Origin: Halostella salina
GTDB taxonomy: Archaea; Halobacteriota; Halobacteria; Halobacteriales; Natronoarchaeaceae
Direction: 5' to 3'
DNA length: 64,000 bases
Assembly (NCBI RefSeq): GCF_003675855.1
Contig: NZ_RCIH01000003.1
Coordinates: 186,001 to 250,000 of the forward strand
Part shown: piece by piece, positions 31,997-40,854 of the stretch
Layout of the letters: every line of letters starts with the position of its first letter
Position numbering within the stretch: position 1 is the first letter of the stretch
Position numbers and translations under genes: made by a program
Notes under the pieces: model-generated
What the model was told of the DNA's origin: nothing
The model's database searches: none
What the model saw: the letters and a program-made list of their open reading frames with translations, nothing else

Positions 31997-33213
31997 AGGC
32001 GGTCGTCGTCGCCGCCGGCGAGGGGACGCGGATGCGCCCGCTGACCGCGAACCGGCCGAAGCCGATGCTCCCCGTCGCCGGGAAGCCGATGCTGGAGCAC
32101 GTGATGGACGCCTGCGCGGACGCCGTCGACGGCTACGTGGTCGTCGTCGGGTACCACGCGGAGGCGATCCGCGACCACGTCGGACGGGAGTTCCGCGGCC
32201 TGCCGGTCGACTACGTCGAGCAGGACGAGCAGCTGGGCACCGCCCACGCGATCGGGCAGGCCGAACCGCACGTCGACGAGCGCTTCCTCGCGCTGAACGG
32301 CGACGTGGTGTTCGACCCCGAACTGGTCGACCGGCTCGCCGACACCGGCACCACGACGATAGCGACGATGCGCGTCGACGACCCCACGTCGTACGGCGTC
32401 GTCGGGCTGGACGGGAGTCGGGACGACGGCACGCGCCGCGCGACCAGCATCGTCGAGAAGCCGTCGGACCCGCCGTCGAACCTCGCGAACCTCGGGCTGT
32501 ACGCCTTCGACCCGGCGATCTTCGAGTACATTGACCGCACGACGCTCAGCCAGCGCGGCGAGTACGAGATCACCGAGTCGCTCGGCATGCTGCTGGACGA
32601 CGGTCACGAGGTCGCCGTCGTGGAGCACGACGGCCGGTGGCTCGACGTGGGGCGGCCGTGGGAACTGCTCGACGCGACCGAGGCGGCGCTCGCGGACCTC
32701 GACGGCCGGATCGACGGCGAGGTCGAGGAGCGCGCGACCCTGCAGGGGCCGGTCGTGGTCGAAGATGGCGCTCGCGTCCGGAACGGCGCGTACGTCGAGG
32801 GGCCGGCGATAATCCAGTCCGGCGCGGACGTGGGACCGAACGCCTACGTCCGCGGTGCGTCGGTGATCGGCCCGGACGTCCGCGTCGGCAACGCCGTCGA
32901 GGTGAAGAACTCGATCCTGATGGCCGGCGCGTCAGCCGGCCACCTGTCGTACGTCGGCGACTCCGTGGTCGGCCGCGACGCTAACCTCGGCGCTGGGACG
33001 ACCGTCGCCAACCTCCGGCACGACGACGCGAACGTGAAGATGACCGTGAAGGGCGAACGCGTCGACACCGGCCGGCGGAAGCTCGGCGTCGTCCTCGGGG
33101 ACGAGGCCAAGACGGGGATCAACACCAGCCTCAACGCCGGAACGAAGCTCGGTGCGGGGGCGATGACCCGCCCCGGCGAGGCGGTGATGGAGGACAGAGG
33201 GGATTCGATATGA
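31993..33213 (+). CDS. glmU: Bifunctional sugar-1-phosphate nucleotidylyltransferase/acetyltransferase (GlmU-like)
   Basis: A 406-aa two-domain protein. The N-terminal nucleotidyltransferase (1-230) has VVVAAGEGTRMRPLTANRPKPM and ALNGDVVF. The C-terminal left-handed beta helix (about 240-390) has hexapeptide repeats and a KNSILMAGASAGHLSYVGDS-type acetyltransferase region. It is likely to make UDP-GlcNAc (or another UDP-N-acetyl sugar) from GlcN-1-P. The presence of glmS two genes downstream supports this. The frame is open far upstream, but MKAVVVAAGEG at 31993, on an ATGA overlap, is the clear start. Confidence 0.85.
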   Translation: MKAVVVAAGEGTRMRPLTANRPKPMLPVAGKPMLEHVMDACADAVDGYVVVVGYHAEAIRDHVGREFRGLPVDYVEQDEQLGTAHAIGQAEPHVDERFLALNGDVVFDPELVDRLADTGTTTIATMRVDDPTSYGVVGLDGSRDDGTRRATSIVEKPSDPPSNLANLGLYAFDPAIFEYIDRTTLSQRGEYEITESLGMLLDDGHEVAVVEHDGRWLDVGRPWELLDATEAALADLDGRIDGEVEERATLQGPVVVEDGARVRNGAYVEGPAIIQSGADVGPNAYVRGASVIGPDVRVGNAVEVKNSILMAGASAGHLSYVGDSVVGRDANLGAGTTVANLRHDDANVKMTVKGERVDTGRRKLGVVLGDEAKTGINTSLNAGTKLGAGAMTRPGEAVMEDRGDSI

Positions 33214-34376
33214 AAGCAGTCATTTTGGCGGCCGGCGAGGGACAGCGGCTCGAACCGCTGACGAACCGCCGGCCCAAGCCGATGGTACCGATCGCGAACC
33301 AGCCGCTGCTCGAGTACGTCGTCGAGGCGGTGTCGGACGCCGGCATCGACGAGGTCGTCCTCGTCGTCGGCTACAAGCGCGAGCGCATCCAGACGTACTT
33401 CGGCGACGGCCACCGCTGGGGCGTCGACATCGAGTACGCCGTCCAGGAGAAACAGCTCGGCACCGGCCACGCCGTCCTGCAGGCGAAGGAGCGCATCGAC
33501 GACGAGTTCCTCGTGTTGAACGGCGACCGGATCATCACCGCGGACCTGGTCGAGCAACTCGTCGAGGCCCGCGCGGACACCGGCGACACGGTGCTGGGGC
33601 TGACGCGGGCCGACGAGCCGAGCGAGTACGGCGTCGTCACGCTCGACGGCGACCGCGTCGTCGGGATCACCGAAAAGCCCCGCGCCGCGGCAGCGCCCTC
33701 GGACATCGTCAACGCCGGCGTGTACGCGTTCGACGGCTCGGTGTTCGACGCGATCCGTGCGATAGACGTCGGCCCGACCGGCGAACTCGCGCTCACGTCC
33801 GCGATCGAGGAACTCGTCGACCGCGGGACCGTCCGCGGCCTCCGTTACCGGGGGCTCTGGGTCGACGTGTCGTACCTGTGGGACGTGACCGAGGTGACTG
33901 CCCGGGTACTCGACGAGACGGCGGACGCGACACAGCACGGATCGGTCGAGCCGGGGGCACACGTCGCCGACGACGTGCGGATCGGGTCGAACACCCGCAT
34001 CGGTGCCAACGCGACGGTCCGCCACGGCACCGCGCTGGGCGACAACGTCTCGGTCGGGGCCAACGCCGTCCTCTCGAACGTCGTCGCCTTCGACGACGCG
34101 ACGATCGGCGACGGCGCGGTGCTCCGGGACTGCGTCGTCGCCGAGAACGCCACGGTCGGACCGAACGCGACGGTGCCGGGCGGCCCGGCCGACGTGATCG
34201 TCGACGGGACGGTGTACGAGGACGTGGATCTCGGCGCGGTCGTCGGCGACAACGCCAGCGCCGGTGCCGGCGTTGTCTTCGACGAGGGGACCGTGGTCGG
34301 CGACGGCGCTCGCGTCGGCGACGGCGTCACCGTCTCCGGGCGCGTGCCGCCGAACGCGGAGGTGCGGAGGGGGTAA
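33210..34376 (+). CDS. Sugar-1-phosphate nucleotidylyltransferase with C-terminal beta-helix
   Basis: A 388-aa paralogue of the preceding gene. N-terminal VILAAGEGQRLEPLTNRRPKPM and LNGDRIITADLVE define the nucleotidyltransferase. Residues about 235-385 are imperfect hexapeptide repeats (RIGSNTRIGANATVRHG, NVSVGANAVLSNV), ending without a clear acetyltransferase signature. It probably activates a hexose-1-phosphate as the UDP or dTDP sugar. It starts on an ATGA overlap and is followed one base later by glmS. Confidence 0.83.
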   Translation: MKAVILAAGEGQRLEPLTNRRPKPMVPIANQPLLEYVVEAVSDAGIDEVVLVVGYKRERIQTYFGDGHRWGVDIEYAVQEKQLGTGHAVLQAKERIDDEFLVLNGDRIITADLVEQLVEARADTGDTVLGLTRADEPSEYGVVTLDGDRVVGITEKPRAAAAPSDIVNAGVYAFDGSVFDAIRAIDVGPTGELALTSAIEELVDRGTVRGLRYRGLWVDVSYLWDVTEVTARVLDETADATQHGSVEPGAHVADDVRIGSNTRIGANATVRHGTALGDNVSVGANAVLSNVVAFDDATIGDGAVLRDCVVAENATVGPNATVPGGPADVIVDGTVYEDVDLGAVVGDNASAGAGVVFDEGTVVGDGARVGDGVTVSGRVPPNAEVRRG

Positions 34377-34377
34377 C

Positions 34378-36174
34378 ATGTGTGGGATCGTCGGCTACGT
34401 CGGCCCGCAGTCCCCCCTCTCCGTCGTCGCGACCGGCCTGAAGAACCTGGAGTACCGCGGCTACGACTCCGCGGGCGTCGCGCTCAACGACGGAAGCATC
34501 GAGGTGTACAAGCAGGAGGGCGAGATCGACGACCTCGAACTCCCGGCGTCCACGGACGCCCGGGTCGGCGTCGGCCACACGCGCTGGTCGACCCACGGCG
34601 AACCGACCGACGCGAACGCGCATCCCCACACCGACTGCGACGGTCGGATCGCGGTCGTCCACAACGGGATCATCGAGAACTACGACGCCCTGAAGGGCGA
34701 ACTGGACGGTCACCGGTTCACCAGCGAGACGGACACCGAGGTCATCCCGCACCTGATCGAGGAGGTGTACGACGGGTCGGACCTCGTCGGCGCGGTCCAG
34801 GCCGTCCTCGGCCGACTCGAGGGGAGTTACGCCTTTGCGGTCACCGCGGTCGGGTACGACGGGATGGTCGCCGCACGGATGGACAGCCCGCTCGTCGTCG
34901 GGCACGGCGAGGACGGCAACTTCCTCGCCAGCGACGTGACCGCGTTCCTCGAACACACGCGCGACGTGTCCTACATCGAGGACGGCGACGTGGTCGCGGT
35001 CGACGCCGACGGCGTGACGGTGTACGCCGACGGCGCGGTCGTCGAGCGCCCGGTCAACACTGTCGACTGGGAGGCCGAGGCCGCCGAGAAGGGCGGCTAC
35101 GACCACTACATGTTGAAGGAGATCCACGAGCAACCCCGGTCGCTCCGGCAGACGCTGTCCGGCCGGGTCGACGCGGTCAACGGCGACGTGGACCTGGACG
35201 TCGACCTGCCCGAGCAGTACCTCCAGTCCGTCGAGGAGATACAGATCGTCGCCTGCGGCACCTCCTACCACGCCGGGCTGTACGCACAGCAACTGATCGA
35301 GTCGCTGGCGGACGTGCGCGTCACGGTCCACGTCGCCAGCGAGTACGACTTCACCGGCGGCCGGGATCCGTGGCGCACGCTCGTCCTCGCGGTCACCCAG
35401 AGCGGCGAGACGGCGGACACGCTGTCGGCAATGCGCGAGGCGGCCCGCGCCGGCGCGCGGACGCTGGCGGTGACCAACACCGTCGGCAGCACCGCCGCCC
35501 GCGAGGCCGACGACGCGCTGTACATCCGCGCCGGCCCGGAGATCGGCGTCGCCGCGACCAAGACGTTCGCCGCGCAGGTGACGACGCTCACCCTGCTGTC
35601 GGCCTACCTCGGCCGCGAGCGCGGCTCCCTCTCGGCCAGCGACGCGGGGGACCTGCTGGAGAACGCCCGCGGGCTACCCGGGGCGATCCAGCAGATCCTC
35701 GACGTTGAGGACGCCATTCGCGAGGTCGCCGAGGAGTACGTCGACGGCGACGGCTTCTTCTTCGTCGGCCGGAAGCTCGGCTGCCCGGTGGCGCTGGAGG
35801 GGGCGCTGAAGCTGAAGGAGATATCCTACGCCCACGCCGAGGGGTTCGCCGCCGGCGAGCTGAAACACGGCACGCTCGCGCTGGTGACGCCCGAGACGCC
35901 GGTGCTGGCGGTCCTCACCGAGGGGGCGAACCCGGGCGCGACCCTGAACAACGTCAAGGAGGTCGAGTCCCGCGGCGCGCCGGTGATCGGCGTCACCTCG
36001 CACGACGACGCCGAGAAGTTCCTCGACGCCTCCTTTGCGGTGCCCGACCTCGGCCGGCTGGAGCCGCTGCTGGCGAACGTCTACCTCCAGCTGTTCGCCT
36101 ACCACGTGGCGAAGATCAAGGGGCGGTCCATCGACAAGCCGCGGAACCTGGCCAAGAGCGTCACGGTGGAGTAG
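34378..36174 (+). CDS. glmS: Glutamine-fructose-6-phosphate aminotransferase
   Basis: A 598-aa enzyme. MCGIVGYVG exposes the catalytic N-terminal Cys of the class II glutaminase domain (1-220; THGEPTDANAHPH, HNGIIENY). Two SIS domains follow (about 280-430 and 450-590; CGTSYHAG, VTQSGETADTLSAMR) with a C-terminal KSVTVE. It supplies GlcN-6-P for UDP-GlcNAc. It is the last gene of the operon that begins with the SQD1-like gene, and converges with aglM. Confidence 0.95.
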   Translation: MCGIVGYVGPQSPLSVVATGLKNLEYRGYDSAGVALNDGSIEVYKQEGEIDDLELPASTDARVGVGHTRWSTHGEPTDANAHPHTDCDGRIAVVHNGIIENYDALKGELDGHRFTSETDTEVIPHLIEEVYDGSDLVGAVQAVLGRLEGSYAFAVTAVGYDGMVAARMDSPLVVGHGEDGNFLASDVTAFLEHTRDVSYIEDGDVVAVDADGVTVYADGAVVERPVNTVDWEAEAAEKGGYDHYMLKEIHEQPRSLRQTLSGRVDAVNGDVDLDVDLPEQYLQSVEEIQIVACGTSYHAGLYAQQLIESLADVRVTVHVASEYDFTGGRDPWRTLVLAVTQSGETADTLSAMREAARAGARTLAVTNTVGSTAAREADDALYIRAGPEIGVAATKTFAAQVTTLTLLSAYLGRERGSLSASDAGDLLENARGLPGAIQQILDVEDAIREVAEEYVDGDGFFFVGRKLGCPVALEGALKLKEISYAHAEGFAAGELKHGTLALVTPETPVLAVLTEGANPGATLNNVKEVESRGAPVIGVTSHDDAEKFLDASFAVPDLGRLEPLLANVYLQLFAYHVAKIKGRSIDKPRNLAKSVTVE

Positions 36175-36192
36175 CCCGGGCCGGCGCTCCGC

Positions 36193-37473
36193 CTACCAGG
36201 TCAGCCCCTCGTACACGTCGAGTTCGTCCTTGTCGACGTCGATCCGCCGGCCGTCGACCACGACCTTTCGTGTCATCCCGGAGTAATCCAGATCGTCGAA
36301 CTCCGGCCAGTCGGTCGCGACCATTGCGGCGTCGGCGTCCGCCAGCGCGTCGGCGGCCGAGTCGGCGTAGGTCACGTCCGGGTACGTTTCGCGGGCGTTG
36401 TCCATCGCCACGGGGTCGTACGCGACCACGTCCGCGCCGCGGTCCCGGAGGTGCCCGACGAGATCCATCGCACGGGAGCCACGCACGTCGTCGGTGCCGG
36501 GCTTGAACGCGACGCCCAGCACCGCGACGCGAGCGCCGTCGGGGTCGACGTGGTCCGCGAGGAGGTCGACCATCCGGCGCGGCTGCAGGTCGTTGACGGC
36601 GACGACGGCGTTCAGGAGTTCCGGCTCGTACCCCTGTTCGCGGGCGACCGCCCTGACTGCGTCCACGTCCTTCGGGAAGCAGGAGCCGCCCCAGCCGAGG
36701 CCGGACCGGAGGAACTGCGCGGAGATGCGGTCGTCCATGCCGACGGCGTCGAACACGTCGTAGGCGTCGACCCCCAGCTCCTTGCAGACGTTGCCCAGTT
36801 CGTTCACCAGCGACACCTTCGACGCCAGCATCGCGTTGTTGGCGTACTTGATCATCTCGGCCTCGCGGAGCCCGGTGTTGACGACCGGCGCGTCGACGAC
36901 CGGCTCGTACAGTTCGTCGAGCAGGTCGCGAACCCACGCCTGTTCCGTTCCGAACACGATCTTGTCCGGGTTCAGGAAGTCCGACACGGCCGTGCTCATC
37001 CGCAGGAACTCGGGGTTCATCCCGAGCCCCAGGTCCTCGCCGACGGTCTTGCCGGACGACGCGGCGACTGTGGGTCCGATCGTCCCGTCGGTCGTTCCCG
37101 GGACGACCGTGCTCTTGGTGACGACGGCGTGGCGGCCGTCCTTCGCGGCCAGTGCCTCGCCGAGCGCCTCCGCGCCGGCCTCCATGACCGAGAGGTCGAT
37201 GCTACCGTCGTCGCGCGACGGCGTCGGGAGACAGAGCAGCGTGAGGTCGGTCTCGACGACCGCGTCGTAGTCGGTCGTCGCGCGCAGGCCGTCGCCCGCG
37301 GTCCGCTCGATGCGTTCCCCCAGTCCGTCCTCGTGGATCGGCGCGTCGCCTGCGTTGATCGTCTCGACGACCGACTCGTCGATGTCGATGTTCACTACCT
37401 CGTGCCCAGCGTCCGCGAGGCAGGCGGCGACGGTAGTGCCGACGTAGCCGCTGCCGACGATGGAGACGTTCAC
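36193..37473 (-). CDS. aglM: UDP-glucose 6-dehydrogenase AglM-type
   Basis: A 426-aa enzyme that oxidises UDP-glucose twice to UDP-glucuronic acid. The NAD site is VSIVGSGYVGTTVAACLADAG. The catalytic Cys lies in GLGWGGSCFPKDVDAV, with TKSTVVPGTT and NPEFLR also seen. Hexuronic acids are typical of the H. volcanii N-glycan. The GTG at 37473 is the start, on a GTGA overlap with the upstream epimerase; the frame continues upstream only as shadow. Confidence 0.9.
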   Translation of the reverse strand: MNVSIVGSGYVGTTVAACLADAGHEVVNIDIDESVVETINAGDAPIHEDGLGERIERTAGDGLRATTDYDAVVETDLTLLCLPTPSRDDGSIDLSVMEAGAEALGEALAAKDGRHAVVTKSTVVPGTTDGTIGPTVAASSGKTVGEDLGLGMNPEFLRMSTAVSDFLNPDKIVFGTEQAWVRDLLDELYEPVVDAPVVNTGLREAEMIKYANNAMLASKVSLVNELGNVCKELGVDAYDVFDAVGMDDRISAQFLRSGLGWGGSCFPKDVDAVRAVAREQGYEPELLNAVVAVNDLQPRRMVDLLADHVDPDGARVAVLGVAFKPGTDDVRGSRAMDLVGHLRDRGADVVAYDPVAMDNARETYPDVTYADSAADALADADAAMVATDWPEFDDLDYSGMTRKVVVDGRRIDVDKDELDVYEGLTW

Positions 37474-38453
37474 GAGTTCATCACCAAGGGTTCGTACCAC
37501 TCGCGGTTTGCACGGTACCACTCGACGAACCGGGCGACGCCGTCGCGGATGCTCACGCTCGGCTCGTAGTCGAGCAGTTCGCGGGCCTTGGAGACGTCGG
37601 CGTGGGTGTGGCGGGCGTCGGCCTCGTTGGCGTCGGTGTACTCGATGTCCACGTCGGCCCCGGTTTCGGCGACGATGTGGTCGGCCAGTTCCTGGATGGT
37701 GATGTTGCCGCCGGAGCCGACGTTTACCGCCTCGCCGTCGGCCGCGTCGGTCTCCAGCAGCGCGAGGTTCGCGTCGACGATGTCCGAGATGTACGTGAAG
37801 TCGCGGGTCTGCTGGCCGTCGCCGTAGATGACGGGCGGCTCGCCGTTGAGACAGCGCGACGTGAAGTTGGTGATCGCCATGTTGGGTCGCATCCGCGGGC
37901 CGTACACGGTGAAGTGGCGCAAGCTGACTGTCGCCACGTCGTGGAGATCGTTCCACACCCGGCAGTGGTGCTCGGCGCTGAGGTTGGTGACCGCGTACGG
38001 GCTCTGGGGGTAGTTGGGATGCTCTTCGTCGTAGGGGAGGTAGTCGACCTCCCCGTACACCGACGAGGAGGAGGCGTTGACGACGCGTTCGACGCCGTGG
38101 TCCTCGGCGGCCTCCAGGACGGTCAACAGCCCGCCGACGTTGTTCTCGGTGTACGCCTTCGGGTTCTCGACGCTCGTGCGGACGCCGGCCTTCGCCGCCT
38201 CGTGGTACACGAATTCGATGTCGTCGCCCGCGACCACGTTCCGGACGAGGTCTTCGTTAGTGATCGAGCCTTCCACGAACCGGAAGCGGTCACCGCCGGC
38301 ATCGCGACACCGGTCCAGATTGTGCTCCTTGATCCCGAGGTCGTAGTACGGGTCCATTTTGTCGAGTACCGTCACCCGGTGCCCGTCGGATAGCAGTCGC
38401 TCGGCGACGTGGGAGCCAATAAAGCCCGCGCCACCCGTCACGAGGACGTTCAT
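37470..38453 (-). CDS. NAD-dependent epimerase (UDP-glucuronate/glucose 4-epimerase-like), catalytic Lys replaced
   Basis: A 327-aa extended SDR. NVLVTGGAGFIGSHVAERLL is a perfect NAD loop, and SSSSVYGEVDYLPY gives the catalytic Ser/Thr. The active-site Tyr motif reads SPYAVTNLSAEHH, so the usual Y-x-x-x-K Lys is Asn. RHFTVYGPRMRPNMAI and RDFTYISDIVDANLAL are typical of uronate epimerases. It is followed by aglM in an overlap, which supports a role with UDP-glucuronate. Activity with the Asn is uncertain. Confidence 0.82.
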   Translation of the reverse strand: MNVLVTGGAGFIGSHVAERLLSDGHRVTVLDKMDPYYDLGIKEHNLDRCRDAGGDRFRFVEGSITNEDLVRNVVAGDDIEFVYHEAAKAGVRTSVENPKAYTENNVGGLLTVLEAAEDHGVERVVNASSSSVYGEVDYLPYDEEHPNYPQSPYAVTNLSAEHHCRVWNDLHDVATVSLRHFTVYGPRMRPNMAITNFTSRCLNGEPPVIYGDGQQTRDFTYISDIVDANLALLETDAADGEAVNVGSGGNITIQELADHIVAETGADVDIEYTDANEADARHTHADVSKARELLDYEPSVSIRDGVARFVEWYRANREWYEPLVMNS

Positions 38454-38503
38454 ACACCACCTGTCGGCGAGGACGGGTTTGTTGTTTCCGGTATTTTCGG
38501 GGG

Positions 38504-39256
38504 TCAGCTCTCGCCTGTCTCGGTTGTCGCGGCCTCCGCTCCTCCGTCCTCGGACAGGCGCTCCTCGACCCGGTCGCGGTCCTCGGGATAGCCCACGTCG
38601 ACCCGCCAGCCGTCCATCCGGATCGCGTCGATGGTACGCCCGGACTGGATGAGCAGGTCGACGGCGTCGGGCAGTTCGTACTCGCCGCGGTCGCTCGGCT
38701 GGACGAGGTGGCAGGCGTGGAAGATGGCCGGAGTGAAGGCGTAGAAGCCGGTCATCACGAGGTTCGACGGCGGATCGTCGGGTTTCTCGACCAGTTCGAC
38801 GATCTCGCCGTAGCCGTTCGTGTCGCAGACGCCGTACCGCGACGCCTCCTCGATCGGTACCTCCTCGACGAGGAACGCGGCGTCGGCGCGGTCCTCCTGC
38901 ATGCGGTTGACCACGTCGCCGAGGTTCGCGCGGAACACGTTGTCGCCGAGCATCAGCACGAACTCCTCGTCGACGTGCGGCTCGGCCTGGAGGAGCGCGT
39001 GTGCGAGGCCCAGCTGCTCGCGCTGGTGGGCGTAGGTGATCGGGACGCCGCGGTACTCGTCGTCGTACCGCTCCATGATCTTCTGTTTCTTGTAGCCGAC
39101 GACGACGACGAACTCGTCGACGCCGACCTCGATGAGGTTGTCGAACACGTCCTCGATGAGCGGCTTCCCGTCGACTTCCACCATCACTTTCGGCTTGTCG
39201 TCCGTGAGCGGGCGGAGGCGGGTGCCCTTGCCCGCGGCGAGGATGACGGCCTGCAT
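38504..39256 (-). CDS. aglF: UTP-glucose-1-phosphate uridylyltransferase AglF-type
   Basis: A 250-aa nucleotidyltransferase. VILAAGKGTRLRPLTDDKPKVM is the nucleotide-binding signature, with LMLGDNVFRANLGDV the metal-binding GD. VELVEKPDDPPSNLVMTGFY and a GWRVDVGYPEDRD end follow. AglF makes UDP-glucose, the precursor of AglM's UDP-glucuronate, which fits its place next to the epimerase and aglM (50-bp gap). The tail is acidic and Thr-rich. Confidence 0.88.
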   Translation of the reverse strand: MQAVILAAGKGTRLRPLTDDKPKVMVEVDGKPLIEDVFDNLIEVGVDEFVVVVGYKKQKIMERYDDEYRGVPITYAHQREQLGLAHALLQAEPHVDEEFVLMLGDNVFRANLGDVVNRMQEDRADAAFLVEEVPIEEASRYGVCDTNGYGEIVELVEKPDDPPSNLVMTGFYAFTPAIFHACHLVQPSDRGEYELPDAVDLLIQSGRTIDAIRMDGWRVDVGYPEDRDRVEERLSEDGGAEAATTETGES

Positions 39257-39352
39257 GTTCGGAAACGCGACCCGGAGCGGTAATAAACGTGTCCTCTGTG
39301 TCCGGTGAGTGCGGAGAGGCCGGGGGTTTCACGGGTCGAGTGTCGGAGTCCC

Positions 39353-40804
39353 CTACACGTATCCCAGGTCTTCGAGACGTTGGCGGGTCGCGTCGCTCGC
39401 CCCCTCGATCCCCTTGCCTTTGGCCCGGACGCCGGCGTCGCTCACGTCGGCAAACGCCTCCTCGACCCGGGAGCGGACGGCGTCGGGATCCGCGTCCACG
39501 GCGTAACTCGTTTGCGCGTCCCGGACCACGACCCGCCGGGCGCGGTCGCGCCAGGTCACGTCCTTCACCACCGTGCCGTCCTCCACGGTCAGGACGGCGC
39601 GGGCCGTGGCGGTGTACGGTCGGAGGTCGTCGATGTACTGCCCTGCCCGGTCCAGGAGTGCGTCGTTGAGGCCGACCGCCGAGACCAGGACCGGCCCCTC
39701 GGGCACGAAGCTCTCCGGACCGGCAGTCCCCTCCCGCGACTCGGCCACGACGTCCGGGAACCGGGTCAGCGTCGCCGGCTCGGTAACCGTTGCCCCCTCG
39801 GTCTGGCCCGGGTACTTCACGAGCAGGGGCACGTGGGTGACGCCCTCGTGGATTGCGACGCCGTGTTCGGCGACACGGACGTCGCGGATCTCGCTGCGCT
39901 CGCCGAACCCTTCGCCGTGGTCGCTCGTGACGACAACGAGCGTCTCGTCCAGCGATCCGCGCTCAGCCAGCGTCTCGACGATCCGGCGCAACTGCGCGTC
40001 CATCTGGGCGATCGCCCCGTCGTAGAGTCCCTCCAGGGCGCGCCGCTTCCACCAGGGCTCCTGTCCGCCGAGGAACACCCACTTTAGATCCTCGAGGTCG
40101 TCCTGTATCTCCCTGGCGTCCGGCCCGCCCCAGTGATCGAACTCGGGGTCCGGCTCGTACGGGATGTGGGCGTCCATGAAGTTGATACAGGCTGCCCACG
40201 GGCCGTCCTGCTCGCGCTCCCAGTCCAGAAACAGGTCCGCGTACACGTCTGCCGGCGTGCTGGTTCGCAGCGATTCGGGAAGCAGCCAGGGGAAGTCCCA
40301 GGTGAGCTTCGTGACCAGACCGTTGGTGAGCGACCGCACGGGCTGGTCGCCGCCGAGGCTCGCCTTCAGATACTCGCGGTACTGTCCCTGACCCTCCTCG
40401 GCGACGAACGATTTCGGGTCGACGGCGTCCGGGAACGGAACGTTGCGCGGCCCCTCGACGGTGTCGAACCCGTCCTTGAGGCCGACCTCTACGTCGGTTA
40501 CCCATGTGTTCTCGGAGAAGACACCGGTCGCGTAACCGTCGTCGCGGAGTCGCTCGAAGACGGAGTAGCCGCCAGCGAGACTATCGCCCGCCGAGGTAAT
40601 GTTGTGCTGCTCGACGTGAAGCCCGGTGAAGATGCTCATGTGGCTCGTGAGGCTCTTCGCGCCCGGCGACCGCGCCTGGGTGTAGGTGGTCGCCCGGTCG
40701 GCGAACGTCTCACAGAACGGCGTCGTCCCGTTCCCTGCGCCGCCGAGCGAACAGTTCCTGGCCCGCACACTGTCCAAGATAACGAGAAGAACGTTCGCCG
40801 CCAT
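39353..40804 (-). CDS. Sulfatase/alkaline-phosphatase-superfamily protein 1
   Basis: A 483-aa enzyme. The N-terminal metal site is ANVLLVILDSVRARN. The nucleophile region is GAKSLTSHMSIFTGLHVEQHN, where Ser or Thr replaces the Cys of formylglycine sulfatases. TSDHGEGFGE carries the second metal ligands. It ends RQRLEDLGYV. There is no signal peptide, so it is presumably cytoplasmic and acts on sulfated or phosphorylated precursors. A CATATAATC TATA box about 26 bp before the ATG gives a leaderless mRNA. The frame extension to 41287 is shadow. Phosphoglycerol- or phosphoethanolamine-transfer activity is an alternative. Confidence 0.82.
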   Translation of the reverse strand: MAANVLLVILDSVRARNCSLGGAGNGTTPFCETFADRATTYTQARSPGAKSLTSHMSIFTGLHVEQHNITSAGDSLAGGYSVFERLRDDGYATGVFSENTWVTDVEVGLKDGFDTVEGPRNVPFPDAVDPKSFVAEEGQGQYREYLKASLGGDQPVRSLTNGLVTKLTWDFPWLLPESLRTSTPADVYADLFLDWEREQDGPWAACINFMDAHIPYEPDPEFDHWGGPDAREIQDDLEDLKWVFLGGQEPWWKRRALEGLYDGAIAQMDAQLRRIVETLAERGSLDETLVVVTSDHGEGFGERSEIRDVRVAEHGVAIHEGVTHVPLLVKYPGQTEGATVTEPATLTRFPDVVAESREGTAGPESFVPEGPVLVSAVGLNDALLDRAGQYIDDLRPYTATARAVLTVEDGTVVKDVTWRDRARRVVVRDAQTSYAVDADPDAVRSRVEEAFADVSDAGVRAKGKGIEGASDATRQRLEDLGYV

Positions 40805-40854
40805 AGTCGGGGTCCGAAGGAGACGATTATATGTGTGTCGATATCTGCGACCGG

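Noticed and set aside
36161-39332. Long minus-strand ORF extensions over aglM, the epimerase and aglF
   Set aside because: The extra parts are shadow frames of neighbouring genes. True starts lie at 37473, 38453 and 39256.
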